A stretch of DNA of 64,000 bases from DASVTU01 sp036387415 (GTDB taxonomy: Bacteria; Acidobacteriota; Blastocatellia; Pyrinomonadales; Pyrinomonadaceae). Positions 15,345 to 24,440 of this stretch are shown here, one piece after another. Made by a program: the position numbers and the translations under genes. The stretch lies in contig DASVTU010000004.1 of NCBI GenBank assembly GCA_036387415.1, positions 77,144 through 141,143 of the forward strand, read 5' to 3'. A model generated the notes under the pieces. It was not told the origin of the DNA. It saw only the letters and a program-made list of their open reading frames with translations, and searched no databases. The stretch's first letter is position 1. The number at the start of each line of letters is the position of its first letter.

Positions 15345-17465
15345 CTAGTAGCTGTAAAGCTCTGTGATTGCGCGGGATACGTCGTCAACTTGTGGGAGGA
15401 TGGCGTCTTCGAGTTGGGGCGCGTAGGCGACGAAGGTGTCGAGCGCGGCGACGCGGCGGACGGGTGCATCCAAATATTCAAAGAGTTCGTCGGCGATGCG
15501 TGCGGCGATTTCCGCGCCGAAGCCGTGCGTGAGCGTGTCTTCGTGGGCGACGATGACCTTGTTGGTCTTGCGAACGGTGCGTTCGACGGCAGCCCAGTCA
15601 TAGGGCGCAAGTGTCCGCAGGTCAACGACTTCGACGTTGATGCCCTGTTGCTGTTCGGCCTGTTTGGCGGCGACGAGCGAGCGTTGGACGAGCGCCCCGT
15701 AGGTGATGATGGAGAGGTCTGTGCCTTCGCGTACGGTCTTGGCCTTGCCGAAGGGAATCATGAAGCCGTCGGGCGGATATTGCGATTTGTTGTACGCCTG
15801 ACGGTATAAGTGCTTGTGTTCGAGGAAGATAACGGGGTCGTCGGAGCGAATCGCGGTGCGAAGTAAGCCGTTGGCGTCGAGCGCGTTCGACGGGTAGACG
15901 ACGCGCAGGCCGGGAATGTGCGTGAAAATCGTGTCGCCCGATTGCGAATGGTAGACCGCGCCGCCCTTGAGATAACCGCCGACAGGCACGCGAATCACGA
16001 CCGGAGCCTTCCAGTCGCCGCCCGAACGCCAGCGCATGAGCGCGAGTTCGTTGCGTATCTGATGATAGGCAGGCCAGATGTAGTCGAAAAACTGAATCTC
16101 GACGACAGGCTTCATGCCGCGCGTCGCCATGCCGATGGCGCGTCCGACGATGTTGGCCTCCGCGAGCGGCGAATTGAAGACACGCGCGCTGCCGAATTGT
16201 CGCTGCAAGTTCGCCGTCACCTTGAAGACACCGCCCTTGCCCTTGAGTTTGCCGAGATTCTCCTCGCGCGACACGTCGGCCACGTCTTCGCCGAAGACCA
16301 CGATGCGCGCATCACGCGCCATCTCCTCATGCAAACAACGATTGATTAAATCGACCATCGTGCCCGCGTTGCCGGAGAGCGTCGCGCCCTCCTCTGTGTC
16401 GAACTCTTTGGCGGTCGGGTCAACGTCGGGAGAGTAGACCCAATCGGTCGCCGTCGGCGGTTCGGGCTGCGGGCTGGCGAGCGCGGCGTCGGTTGCCTCA
16501 GCGACCGCCGCATCTACTTCATCCTTAATGGTTTGCAACTCTTCCTGCGTGACAAAACCCTCATCGACGAGCAACGCGCCGAAACGTTTAATCGGGTCGC
16601 GTTCGGCATCCGAGGTGCGTTCTTCGTCGGGGCGATAGAGCTTTTCGTCGTCCGAGAGCGAATGCGAGTAAGGACGTATGACCTTTGCGTGGACGAGCGC
16701 GGGGCCGCGACGCGCGCGGCAATATTCGACCGCTCGCCTAAGCGTCTCAAGCGATTCCACGGGGTCTGTGCCGTCGCATTTTTGAATAAAGAGGTCTGGA
16801 AAGCCTGAGACGAGACGCGAGATGTCGCCGCCCGCCGTCTGCACTTCGACGGGCACGCTGATGGCATAACCGTTATCTTCAACCAGAAAGAGCACGGGCA
16901 ATTTCAAATTGCACGCCGTGTTCAGAGATTCCCAAAATTCGCCCTGACTCGTCGTGCCGTCGCCCGTCGAGACGTAGACCACCTCGTCGCCCTTGAAGCC
17001 CGCAATCTTGTCTCGAATCTCGTCAATCAATCCGGCGCGATAACCCGCCTCGGCGCACCCGACGGCCTGCAAAAACTGCGTCCCCGTCGGCGACGATTGC
17101 GAGACGATGTTGAGTTTTTTGTGTCCCCAGTGCGAAGGCATCTGGCGACCGTGTGAGTTTGGGTCGGCAGCCGCGCCGACGGCGGACAGGAGTTGTTCCA
17201 GCGGCGTCATGCCGAGTTGGAGACAGAGAGCGCGGTCGCGGTAGTAGGGATAGAACCAGTCATACGCGGGTTTCAAGGCCATCGCTGCTGCCGTCAGTAC
17301 GGCTTCGTGTCCCGCGCCGCTGATTTGAAAGAAGATTTTATTCTGGCCTTTGAGTTGAATCTCTTTGTCGTCTATCCGCCGCGAGAGAAACATCGTGCGG
17401 TAGATGTCAATCAACTCTTCGCGGCTCAAACCGCGATATTCGCGCGCCTTCGCTTCGGTCGCCAT
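15345..17465 (-). CDS. fused E1 alpha-beta of a branched-chain-type 2-oxoacid dehydrogenase
   Basis: A 706-residue thiamine-diphosphate enzyme that decarboxylates a 2-oxoacid and passes the acyl group to lipoyl-E2. The alpha part (about 1-330) has the TPP/Mg motif GDGTTSQGEF at 168-177 ending with N198 in VEDNGYA. The beta part (from about 370) starts at GTMVDLINRCLHEEMARDARIVVFGEDV and ends in the transketolase C-domain (LAPYDWAAVERTVRKTNK). Alpha and beta are normally separate; fused forms are known in the branched-chain group. The neighbouring acyl-CoA dehydrogenase supports branched-chain amino acid oxidation. No E2 is adjacent; the one at 54.6 kb might serve it. ATG 17465 has GGAGAG upstream. 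Confidence 0.9.
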   Translation of the reverse strand: MATEAKAREYRGLSREELIDIYRTMFLSRRIDDKEIQLKGQNKIFFQISGAGHEAVLTAAAMALKPAYDWFYPYYRDRALCLQLGMTPLEQLLSAVGAAADPNSHGRQMPSHWGHKKLNIVSQSSPTGTQFLQAVGCAEAGYRAGLIDEIRDKIAGFKGDEVVYVSTGDGTTSQGEFWESLNTACNLKLPVLFLVEDNGYAISVPVEVQTAGGDISRLVSGFPDLFIQKCDGTDPVESLETLRRAVEYCRARRGPALVHAKVIRPYSHSLSDDEKLYRPDEERTSDAERDPIKRFGALLVDEGFVTQEELQTIKDEVDAAVAEATDAALASPQPEPPTATDWVYSPDVDPTAKEFDTEEGATLSGNAGTMVDLINRCLHEEMARDARIVVFGEDVADVSREENLGKLKGKGGVFKVTANLQRQFGSARVFNSPLAEANIVGRAIGMATRGMKPVVEIQFFDYIWPAYHQIRNELALMRWRSGGDWKAPVVIRVPVGGYLKGGAVYHSQSGDTIFTHIPGLRVVYPSNALDANGLLRTAIRSDDPVIFLEHKHLYRQAYNKSQYPPDGFMIPFGKAKTVREGTDLSIITYGALVQRSLVAAKQAEQQQGINVEVVDLRTLAPYDWAAVERTVRKTNKVIVAHEDTLTHGFGAEIAARIADELFEYLDAPVRRVAALDTFVAYAPQLEDAILPQVDDVSRAITELYSY

Positions 17466-17489
17466 AATCTCCACTCTCCAAATCCGGTA

Positions 17490-17563
17490 GATAGTAAATG
17501 GTCAATGGTGAATAGAAAGAACGGGTTTTATCCATTCACCATTTACTATTCACCATTCACCAG
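17490..17563. repeat. heptad-repeat hairpin, GGTNAAT type
   Basis: It has 7-bp units of the GGTGAAT family on both sides. The segments 17493-17508 and 17532-17547 pair at 15 of 16 positions, and the next units, CTATTCACC, can pair in an alternative register. It sits between the fused E1 gene and the TPR gene, which are read in the same direction, and ends directly before the TPR stop codon. Confidence 0.8.
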
Positions 17564-17878
17564 TTATTCGTAATCCGTCTCAAGCGTCAGGCGATAGTCT
17601 TCAGCCATACTCGGATGACCGTGCGCCTGCGCGACTTCAATGCCGCGCACGTAAGCCGCGCGTGCCTCGTCGCGTTGGCCTAGACGCTCGTAAGCACGCG
17701 CCAACATTCCGTAAGCGTTGCCCTCGTCGTTCATGCCCTCAAGATATTTGACGAGCAGGCGAACCACCTCCGCATCACGCCCCGCCTTCTCGTACTCCTT
17801 CGCCAGCCCGAACATCACCAGCGTATTGCCGGGGTCGCCCTCAAGCATCTGCTCAAACACTTCAATGCGCGATGTCAT
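17564..17878 (-). CDS. small TPR protein
   Basis: A 104-residue soluble protein with about two and a half TPR units: TLVMFGLAKEYEKAGRDAEV, then EGNAYGMLARAYERLGQRDEARAAY, with the typical A-Y-G-A spacing. It is probably a protein-protein adaptor. ATG 17878 is taken as start; the frame upstream of it is made of the neighbouring repeat. It lies between the acyl-CoA dehydrogenase and the fused E1 gene, all on the minus strand, so it may belong to that transcription unit despite the flanking hairpins. Confidence 0.75.
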   Translation of the reverse strand: MTSRIEVFEQMLEGDPGNTLVMFGLAKEYEKAGRDAEVVRLLVKYLEGMNDEGNAYGMLARAYERLGQRDEARAAYVRGIEVAQAHGHPSMAEDYRLTLETDYE

Positions 17879-17882
17879 AATT

Positions 17883-17956
17883 AGTGAATGGTGAATGGTG
17901 AATAGTAAACGGCAAATGGATAAGAGCGTTGCCATTCACTGTTCACGATTGACCAT
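17883..17956. repeat. heptad-repeat element, GGTGAAT type, weak hairpin
   Basis: The units AGTGAAT, GGTGAAT, GGTGAAT, AGTAAAC and GGCAAAT follow each other from 17883. The stretch 17883-17891 pairs with 17932-17940 (9 bp perfect), and the outer part is degenerate. It separates the acyl-CoA dehydrogenase from the TPR gene. Confidence 0.7.
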
Positions 17957-17963
17957 CGACCTC

Positions 17964-19157
17964 CTATTGAACCTTCGGCTGTTTGCCGTCAATCATCAGT
18001 TTGGCGATGGTTTGAAGTTGCATGTTGGAGGTGCCTTCGTAGATGGCTCCGATTTTGGAGTCGCGCCAGAATTTTTCGACCGGATAATCTTTAACGAAGC
18101 CGTAGCCGCCATAGAGTTCGATGGCTTTCGATGAGATGTGTTCGGCGGCACGCGACGAATAGAGTTTTGCCATCGCCGCTTCTTTGACGAAGGGGAGTCC
18201 GGCGTCTTTGAGGCGCGCGGCATTGTAGACCATCAGACGCGCCGCTTCGAGTTCGACGGCGAGTTCGGCGAGTTGGAATTGCACGCCCTGAAACTGGTTG
18301 ATGGATTTGCCGAACTGGATGCGCTCGCCAGTGTAGGCGAGCGCCGCTTCAAATGCGCCGCGCGCAAGACCAATCATCTGCGCGCCGATGCCGATGCGTC
18401 CTTCGTTGAGCGTTTCGATGGAGACTTTGTAGCCCTTGCCCACTTCGCCGAGGACGTTCTCTTTGGGCACGCGGCAGTTGTCGAAAATAATCTCGGTCGT
18501 TGAGGAGGCGCGGATGCCGAGTTTGTTCTCTTTCTTGCCGACGCTGAATCCCTCGAAACCTTTTTCGACGATGAAGGCGGTGATGCCGCGATAACCCGCT
18601 TCGGGGTTGGCGTTGGCGAAGACGACGAAAATCTCCGCCTCGTTGCCGTTGGTAATCCAGAGCTTCTGTCCATTCAAAAGGTATGAGTCACCGTCTTCGA
18701 CGGCGCGCGTCTGCATGGCGAATGCATCGGAGCCGGAACCGGCTTCGCTCAAGGCGTAGGCACCGATGGTGTCGGCGGCGAGTCGGGTCAGGTAACGCTT
18801 CTTCTGTTCAGCGTTGCCCCAACGTATCAAGGCGTTGTTAACGAGCGTGTTCTGCACGTCCATCAGGACGCCAACGGAAGGGTCAACGCGCGAGAGTTCT
18901 TCGACGCCGATGATGGCGGTGAAGAACGACGCGCCCGCGCCGCCGTATTCGTCGGGCGTTTCGACGCCCATCAAGCCGAGGTCGAAGAGGTGCTTGATGA
19001 TGACCGGACTCATCTTGGCGTGCTCGTCCATCTCTTCGCGCAGAGGTTTGATTTCGCCTTCGGCAAACTCGCGCACGCTCGCGCGAAACATCTCTTCATC
19101 TTCGGAATAGATGGTCAGAGGGCTGCCGCTCAACAATTCGGGTGCTGTTTTACTCAT
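17964..19157 (-). CDS. acyl-CoA dehydrogenase (short/branched-chain type)
   Basis: A 397-residue FAD enzyme that introduces the alpha-beta double bond in acyl-CoA and passes electrons to ETF. The normal three-part ACAD fold is visible: a helical N-domain, a beta domain with YALSEAGSGSDAFAM and WITNGNEA, and a C-domain with the FAD/dimer signature (IQFGKSINQFQGVQFQLA). The catalytic Glu is E374 in AIYEGTSNMQLQTIA, the position used by short-chain and 2-methyl-branched enzymes. It is encoded upstream of the fused E1 gene on the same strand, consistent with consecutive steps of branched-chain amino acid oxidation. Exact chain specificity is inferred. Confidence 0.92.
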   Translation of the reverse strand: MSKTAPELLSGSPLTIYSEDEEMFRASVREFAEGEIKPLREEMDEHAKMSPVIIKHLFDLGLMGVETPDEYGGAGASFFTAIIGVEELSRVDPSVGVLMDVQNTLVNNALIRWGNAEQKKRYLTRLAADTIGAYALSEAGSGSDAFAMQTRAVEDGDSYLLNGQKLWITNGNEAEIFVVFANANPEAGYRGITAFIVEKGFEGFSVGKKENKLGIRASSTTEIIFDNCRVPKENVLGEVGKGYKVSIETLNEGRIGIGAQMIGLARGAFEAALAYTGERIQFGKSINQFQGVQFQLAELAVELEAARLMVYNAARLKDAGLPFVKEAAMAKLYSSRAAEHISSKAIELYGGYGFVKDYPVEKFWRDSKIGAIYEGTSNMQLQTIAKLMIDGKQPKVQ

Positions 19158-19722
19158 CTGTGTTCACTCACAAAATTAGATTTAGGTGATGCCCTGTAGC
19201 ATCGCTCAGAGGAGCGCCTTCGGTCAACTCGCCAACGCCGTCTGGGCAAACGAAAAGCGTCGGGAAAGACGAACCGCAGTTGCGACGTACGACGTGCGGA
19301 TTTCGCCATTTGTCGGATTTATACGACACGACCGACGGAAATTTTGCCACAGAGACACGGAGACACGGAGAAAGGCAAAGGCGAAGACTGAAAGGGACAG
19401 AGGGAAAGATGTGGAAGATGGAAAGGTAAAAGATAAAGCACATGTCATGCTTACTTTTCGCTCTGACCTTTGCTCGTTTTACCTTTAACCTTTTCCTTTT
19501 GTATCTCCGTGTCTCCGTGGCTAATTCCGGTTTTGGAGTGCAGGTAAATCCAAATGCGACGCGCCCGACGGAAATACTCGGAGGAGTGGCGCGAGAGTTG
19601 CGACGCGAATCAAAGCCGTTGCCGCTCGAACCATCGAGTCGCGGCGAGACGTGAGCCTTGAGAATGGGGCGCGCAGATTTGAGACAAGCGTCTTGAGTGT
19701 CGTATCTTGAGACGGAATTTTC
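19158..19722. other. 565-bp intergenic region with inverted repeat
   Basis: A divergent gap between the acyl-CoA dehydrogenase and the flippase-like gene. It holds a long-range inverted repeat at 19347-19520 with a purine-rich inner left part and pyrimidine-rich inner right part. Frames that cross it have no protein-like composition. I see no RNA gene. Confidence 0.5.
19347..19520. repeat. long-range inverted repeat, GAGACACG type
   Basis: Outer arms 19347-19363 and 19504-19520 (CCACAGAGACACGGAGA and its complement, 16 of 17 paired) enclose about 140 bases. The left side continues in GGAGAAAGG-like words and the right side in their pyrimidine complements, so part of the inner region can also pair. 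The unit appears to be 8 bp, unlike the heptad elements. A shorter relative lies at 49915-50015. Confidence 0.7.
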
Positions 19723-20874
19723 ATGCAACGTAATGAGCAACACGTACACAGCGACGGAGCGCACGCGCGCGGCGACACGGGCATGAGTCAAAACGAAAAG
19801 GGAAAAAGCGCGTCCAGAAGATTTGCGCCGACGGGAATCCTGTTCGCCGCGCTCGGACTCCTCCTCTTCGTCTACTTCGTCAGAAAAGCGGGCGTCGCGG
19901 AAATCATCAACGACATACGCGCGCTTGGCGCGGCTTTCATCATCGTTCTCGCGCTCTCCGGTTGTCGCTTCGTCGTGCGTGCGCTGGCGTGGACGATGTG
20001 TTTTGAACCGCCGCACGCCCTGCGACTGCGCGATGCCTTCCGCGCGTATCTGACGGGCGACGCGCTCGGCAACATCCTTCCGCTCGGCATCGTCGTGAGC
20101 GAACCGGCGAAGGCGGCGCTCGTACGCGACCGCGTGCCGCTCGTCGCGGGTCTGTCGGCCATCGCGGTCGAGAATATTTTTTATAGTTTGTCGGTCGCGC
20201 TCTTTGTCTTCGGCGGCGCGTTGGCGCTGCTGGCGAGTTTTCCTCTGTCGAACACCCTGCGCGGAGTGAGCATAGGTATCCTCGTCGGTGTGATTTTCGT
20301 CATCACGTTGGCAGGCGTTGTGATGAATCGTCAGTGGAAGATTTTGAGCGGGCTGCTCGAACGACTCTACGTGCGCGGCGTAGGGCGACGCTTCCTGCCG
20401 GAGACGCGGCGCGAGCGCGTGCGCTCTCTGGAACAACGCATCTACGGATTTTACGAACGCAACCGCGCACGCTTTCTCCCCATCCTACTGCTCGAAGCAT
20501 CTTTTCATCTGGCGGGCGTCGCGGAGGTTTTCGTCACGCTCTATTTCATCAGCGATTCGCCGCCGACGTTCCTGACGGCGTTCGTGCTCGAATCGGTGAA
20601 TCGTGTCATCAACGTCGTCTTCAAGTTTGTGCCGATGCGCGTCGGGGTTGACGAAGCCGGAACGGGATTGATAACGGGAGTGCTCCAACTCGGCACAGCG
20701 ACGGGCGTCACGCTCGCCATCATTCGCAAGGCGCGCATGCTCTGCTGGACAGCCATCGGCGTCGCTCTGCTTGTCGGTCGCGGTCTTTCTCTGGGCGCGG
20801 TCGCGGGCGATGCCGAGCAGGCCGTCACGGCTGAAATGAAACAAAAAACCCAGAGGTCGGAGGTCAGAGGTTAG
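19723..20874 (+). CDS. flippase-like membrane protein (LPG-synthase TM family)
   Basis: A 383-residue polytopic protein with about eight membrane segments, matching the family of the transmembrane part of lysylphosphatidylglycerol synthase (UPF0104/AglD-like). Recognisable pieces are YFVRKAGVAEIINDIRALG near 50, LSGCRFVVRALAW and LTGDALGNILPLGIVVSEPAKAALVRD around 120-140. Members without the synthetase domain are thought to move lipids or lipid-linked intermediates. The ATG at 19723 lacks a clear SD; another start at 19783 is possible. The last residues (QRSEVRG) and the stop codon are encoded by the left arm of the adjacent repeat. The next gene, a GT-C enzyme, is in the same direction. Confidence 0.8.
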   Translation: MQRNEQHVHSDGAHARGDTGMSQNEKGKSASRRFAPTGILFAALGLLLFVYFVRKAGVAEIINDIRALGAAFIIVLALSGCRFVVRALAWTMCFEPPHALRLRDAFRAYLTGDALGNILPLGIVVSEPAKAALVRDRVPLVAGLSAIAVENIFYSLSVALFVFGGALALLASFPLSNTLRGVSIGILVGVIFVITLAGVVMNRQWKILSGLLERLYVRGVGRRFLPETRRERVRSLEQRIYGFYERNRARFLPILLLEASFHLAGVAEVFVTLYFISDSPPTFLTAFVLESVNRVINVVFKFVPMRVGVDEAGTGLITGVLQLGTATGVTLAIIRKARMLCWTAIGVALLVGRGLSLGAVAGDAEQAVTAEMKQKTQRSEVRG

Positions 20875-20931
20875 AGGTTAGTTAAAGATTTTTGCTTTTG
20901 CTAATCTCTAGCCTCTGACCTCCGACCTCTG
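20851..20931. repeat. heptad-repeat hairpin, AGAGGTY type (copy 1)
   Basis: Four 7-bp units (CAGAGGT, CGGAGGT, CAGAGGT, TAGAGGT) form the left arm 20851-20880, which pairs with 20902-20931 at 28 of 30 positions; the loop is 21 bases. The left arm contains the stop codon of the flippase-like gene. It lies between two co-directional genes. Other copies of this word family are at 51487, 56154 and 56539. Confidence 0.92.
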
Positions 20932-20947
20932 CTCTCAGGGGTTTCCA

Positions 20948-22672
20948 TTGGCACGTTCGATTGAATTAGTTTCGGAGCAAGCGAGTGCGGCGGCGACGAG
21001 CGCGGGCGTGAAGCGTCGTGAGTGGGTCGAGGCTTTGGAGAGCCATGCCGTCGTCGTGTTGGTGTTGCTGGCGGTGCTCGGCTTCGGCTTGCGTATCGGC
21101 GGCATCAGTCGCATCGGATTTGCCGAAGACGAGATTAACAAACTCGAAGCCGCCCGCGCCTACGAGCAGGGTAATATCACGCCCAACGCCGAGCATCCGA
21201 TGTTGATGAAGACGCTCATCTTTGTCTCGATGCGGGCGGCGCGTGCGTGGAACGACGCGCACGTCGGAGCAGCCCCGGCAAACAATCGGATAACAGACGA
21301 AACGGCGGTGCGTCTTCCGAATATCATCCTCGGCGCACTGACGATCTTTCCGCTGTTTCTGCTCACGGCAAGCTTCTTCGAGCGTCGCACTGCGCTGCTC
21401 GCCGCTGCGCTCTGGGCGTTTGGCATCAACGCCGTCACATACAATCGCATCGCTAAAGAAGATACGTTGCTCGTCTTCTTCATGCTGTTCGCTTTCTATT
21501 TCTACGTGCGCGCTAAGCAGACAAGCGGCTTCGACGCCCAGACCAAACGGCGCAACTACATCTTGAGCGGCATCTCGTTCGCCTTGATGCTCGCCTCGAA
21601 ATATTTCCCGCACTACTTCGGCCTTAACATGCTCTACCACCACTTCGTCCACGTCCGCGGCGAACGTGAACCAGGTGAGCCGCGCGGCGGCACTCCGTGG
21701 ATTTTTTATCTCGTCGTCGCCGTCGCATTCATCGTCGCCAATCCGTCGCTGCTGCTCCCGCAGACGTGGCAATATCTTTCAGCCTATTCGAGCGAGGGAT
21801 TGCTCACGCATCGCGGCTATCTCATGGGCGCGACGCTCTACGACAACTTAATGTCGAAGACGCCCTTCGGCGGCACGCCAGTCTATTTCTATCTGCTCTT
21901 TATGTTGATTAAGATGCCTCTGCCGTTGCTCGTTGCGTTCGGCGTGGGGTTGATAGAAATCGTCAGGCGGAGGAAGGAAGCGGGAGCGGCATTTTTGCTT
22001 CTGATGTCGGTGCTCTGGATTGTGCCCTACTCGCTCGCAGGCGCGAAGTGGTTGCGTTACACGCTCTCGCTGTTGCCGTTCGTTTACATGACGGCGGCAG
22101 TCGGCATCGTCGCGCTTGTCCGTTGGTGCGCGCGACTGAAGCAGGGCGCGGCGACTTCTCTGTCGCGCGTCTCGACTCCGTGGCCGCACGTCGTCTGGGG
22201 CGCGGCAGCCGTCTTCGTCTTCGTCGCGTTGCCGGCGTGGACAGCCTACGCGCACAACCCTCACTACGCGCTCTACACCAACGCCCTCGCCGCCAATCGT
22301 GCGGGTTACTACTTTCCACACGACGAGTTTTACGACGACGGTCTGCGCGAAGCCGTCAACTTCATCTGCGAGCGCGCACCCGTAGGCGCAACCGTGGCGC
22401 ACGAAACGCCCGGCGTCGTTCGCTACTACCTCCAACGCTGCGGGCGCACAGACCTCCGCTCGCGCACCATCTCCGACGTGCAGTACAATCCCCTCGACGC
22501 GCCCACAGACACGTTCGTCATCATGCAGCGCGGGCGCACCTATTTTGAAAACCGTGAGGAGTTGGAATCCGTGCGCGCAAGCGACGCGTTCGAGCGTGTC
22601 TACGACGGACGCATCAGCGGCGCGAGCGCGGTCGAAATCTACGCGTCGGCGACGCGCAAGCCGAGTGTCTGA
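20948..22672 (+). CDS. GT-C (family 39-like) membrane glycosyltransferase
   Basis: A 574-residue protein with about ten membrane helices and the first-loop acidic motif of PMT/ArnT-type enzymes (GFAEDEINKLEAARAY, with E60, D61 and E62). Enzymes of this fold transfer a sugar from a polyprenyl-phosphate donor to a protein or lipid on the outer side of the inner membrane. A soluble C-terminal domain of about 110 residues follows (VNFICERAPVGATVAHETPGV). The start is TTG 20948 with AGGGG upstream. It is probably co-transcribed with the flippase-like gene, a sensible pairing for lipid-linked sugar export and transfer. Acceptor unknown. Confidence 0.82.
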   Translation: MARSIELVSEQASAAATSAGVKRREWVEALESHAVVVLVLLAVLGFGLRIGGISRIGFAEDEINKLEAARAYEQGNITPNAEHPMLMKTLIFVSMRAARAWNDAHVGAAPANNRITDETAVRLPNIILGALTIFPLFLLTASFFERRTALLAAALWAFGINAVTYNRIAKEDTLLVFFMLFAFYFYVRAKQTSGFDAQTKRRNYILSGISFALMLASKYFPHYFGLNMLYHHFVHVRGEREPGEPRGGTPWIFYLVVAVAFIVANPSLLLPQTWQYLSAYSSEGLLTHRGYLMGATLYDNLMSKTPFGGTPVYFYLLFMLIKMPLPLLVAFGVGLIEIVRRRKEAGAAFLLLMSVLWIVPYSLAGAKWLRYTLSLLPFVYMTAAVGIVALVRWCARLKQGAATSLSRVSTPWPHVVWGAAAVFVFVALPAWTAYAHNPHYALYTNALAANRAGYYFPHDEFYDDGLREAVNFICERAPVGATVAHETPGVVRYYLQRCGRTDLRSRTISDVQYNPLDAPTDTFVIMQRGRTYFENREELESVRASDAFERVYDGRISGASAVEIYASATRKPSV

Positions 22673-22688
22673 GAAGGGTGGTTGGAAA

Positions 22689-24383
22689 ATGTCATCAAGT
22701 AAATCGGTTCCGGCGAGATTCGTGCTGTCGTGCATGTTGACGATGCTCGTCGTGTTTGTCTCCGTCGTGCAGGAGAGCGCGCACGCGCAGCAACAACCCG
22801 CACGCGCGAGACTCAAGAGGGCTTGGATTACCATTCTTTCGACCACGGATATTCACGGCAACATCTTTCCGGTCGATTACTACACGAACAAACCGGATGC
22901 GCGTGGCCTGGCGCGTGCGGCGACCATCGTCAGGCAAGTGCGGAAGGAGAATCCCAACGTCTTGCTCGTCGATTCGGGCGACACAATTCAAGGGACGCCG
23001 CTCGCCTATTACCACAACAAGAAAAACAACCAGCCGCCCGACCCTGTGATGCTCTCGATGAACGCGATGGAGTTTGACGCGATGGCCGTCGGCAATCACG
23101 AATACAACTTCGGCCTCCGTGTGCTTGAAAAAGCGCGTGGCGAAGCGCGTTTCCCGTGGCTTTCATCGAACACCTACAAGACCGGAACGGACGAGACTTA
23201 TCACAAGCCTTACATCGTCAAGGTGTTGGACGGCGTGCGCGTCGGCGTGCTCGGCCTGACGACGCCGGGCATCCCTGCCTGGGAGAACGCGGAGAATTAT
23301 CGCGGCTTGGAATTTCGTGAACCAGTCGCGGAGGCGCGCAAGTGGACGCAGGTGTTGCGCGAACGGGAGCGCGTCGATTTGGTGGTCGTCGCAATGCACA
23401 TGGGTTTGGAGCGCGACATGCGGACGGGCGAGTTGAATCCCGGTCAGGTCGCCAACGAGAACACCGCGATTGCGATTGCACAGCAAGTGCAGGGTATCGA
23501 CGTGATTTTGATGGGACACACGCACCGCGAAGTGCCCGCGCTGTTGATTAACGGCGTGCTCTTGACGCAGGCCAACCACTGGTCGCGTCATGTGGCGCGC
23601 GCCGACGTGTATCTGGAAAAGGACATGGCTGTCCGTGGGCTTCCACGCTGGCATGTGGCGGCGAAACAGTCGCGGACGATTCCCGTGGAAGGCGTGGCGG
23701 ACGATGCGGAGATTTTGAAACTAACCGAACCTTACGACCGCGAGACGCAGGCGTGGCTCGGTCGCGCCATCGGCGAATCGCCCGCCGAGTTGACGGCGAC
23801 GGATGCGCGTCTGCGTGATACGGCGATTCTGGATTTGATTCAGCGCGTGCAGTTAGAGGCGGGCAAGGCCGACGTTTCGATGGTGGCGAGTTTCAATCCG
23901 CAGGCGCGCATCCCTGCGGGCGCGGTCACGGTGCGTGACATCGCCGCGCTCTACGTCTACGAAAACACGCTCGTCGTTATCGAAGTGACAGGCCAGCAAC
24001 TCAAGGAGGCGCTCGAACACTCTGCGAAGTATTTTCTTCCATACGTCGCGGGCAAGACGCCCGCCGAGTTGGTTAACGAAAAGATTCCCGGCTACAATTT
24101 CGACATCGCCGAAGGCGTCGCCTACGAACTCGACATCTCGAAGCCCGTCGGACAGCGCGTGCAAAACTTGCGCTTTCGCGGGCAACCCCTCAACCCCGCG
24201 CAGCGGCTTCGTCTCGCCACGAACAACTATCGCGTTAACGGTGGCGGCGGCTACACGATGTACAAGAATGCTCCGGTCGTCTCGCGTTCGAGCGAGGAGA
24301 TACGCGAACTGATTATCGACTGGGTTGAGCGACACAGACAGATACCCGCAGAGCCGACGAACAACTGGCGTCTCGTACCGTAA
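22689..24383 (+). CDS. 5'-nucleotidase / cyclic phosphodiesterase-type metallophosphatase
   Basis: A 564-residue exported enzyme of the UshA/CpdB group that hydrolyses nucleotides or related phosphate esters. After a signal peptide (RFVLSCMLTMLVVFVSVV...AHA) the metallophosphatase domain shows TTDIHGN (D54, H56), DSGDTIQGTP (D98), GNHEYNFG (N136, H137, E138) and LMGHTHRE. The C-terminal substrate domain runs from about 350 to 560 and includes AALYVYENTLVVIEVTGQQLKEALE and NYRVNGGGGYTM. The length is normal for the family. ATG 22689 follows GGAAA and starts the signal peptide. It overlaps no gene and follows the glycosyltransferase by 16 bp. Confidence 0.9.
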   Translation: MSSSKSVPARFVLSCMLTMLVVFVSVVQESAHAQQQPARARLKRAWITILSTTDIHGNIFPVDYYTNKPDARGLARAATIVRQVRKENPNVLLVDSGDTIQGTPLAYYHNKKNNQPPDPVMLSMNAMEFDAMAVGNHEYNFGLRVLEKARGEARFPWLSSNTYKTGTDETYHKPYIVKVLDGVRVGVLGLTTPGIPAWENAENYRGLEFREPVAEARKWTQVLRERERVDLVVVAMHMGLERDMRTGELNPGQVANENTAIAIAQQVQGIDVILMGHTHREVPALLINGVLLTQANHWSRHVARADVYLEKDMAVRGLPRWHVAAKQSRTIPVEGVADDAEILKLTEPYDRETQAWLGRAIGESPAELTATDARLRDTAILDLIQRVQLEAGKADVSMVASFNPQARIPAGAVTVRDIAALYVYENTLVVIEVTGQQLKEALEHSAKYFLPYVAGKTPAELVNEKIPGYNFDIAEGVAYELDISKPVGQRVQNLRFRGQPLNPAQRLRLATNNYRVNGGGGYTMYKNAPVVSRSSEEIRELIIDWVERHRQIPAEPTNNWRLVP

Positions 24384-24440
24384 TAGTCGCCGCGCTGATT
24401 CATGGCAGGCATGGTTGCTTTGATTTGAGGAGTTATCCCG

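Noticed and set aside
19168..20436. 422-codon open frame on the minus strand
   Set aside because: It crosses the repeat-filled gap and is antisense to the flippase-like gene; the translation is low-complexity and Arg-rich.
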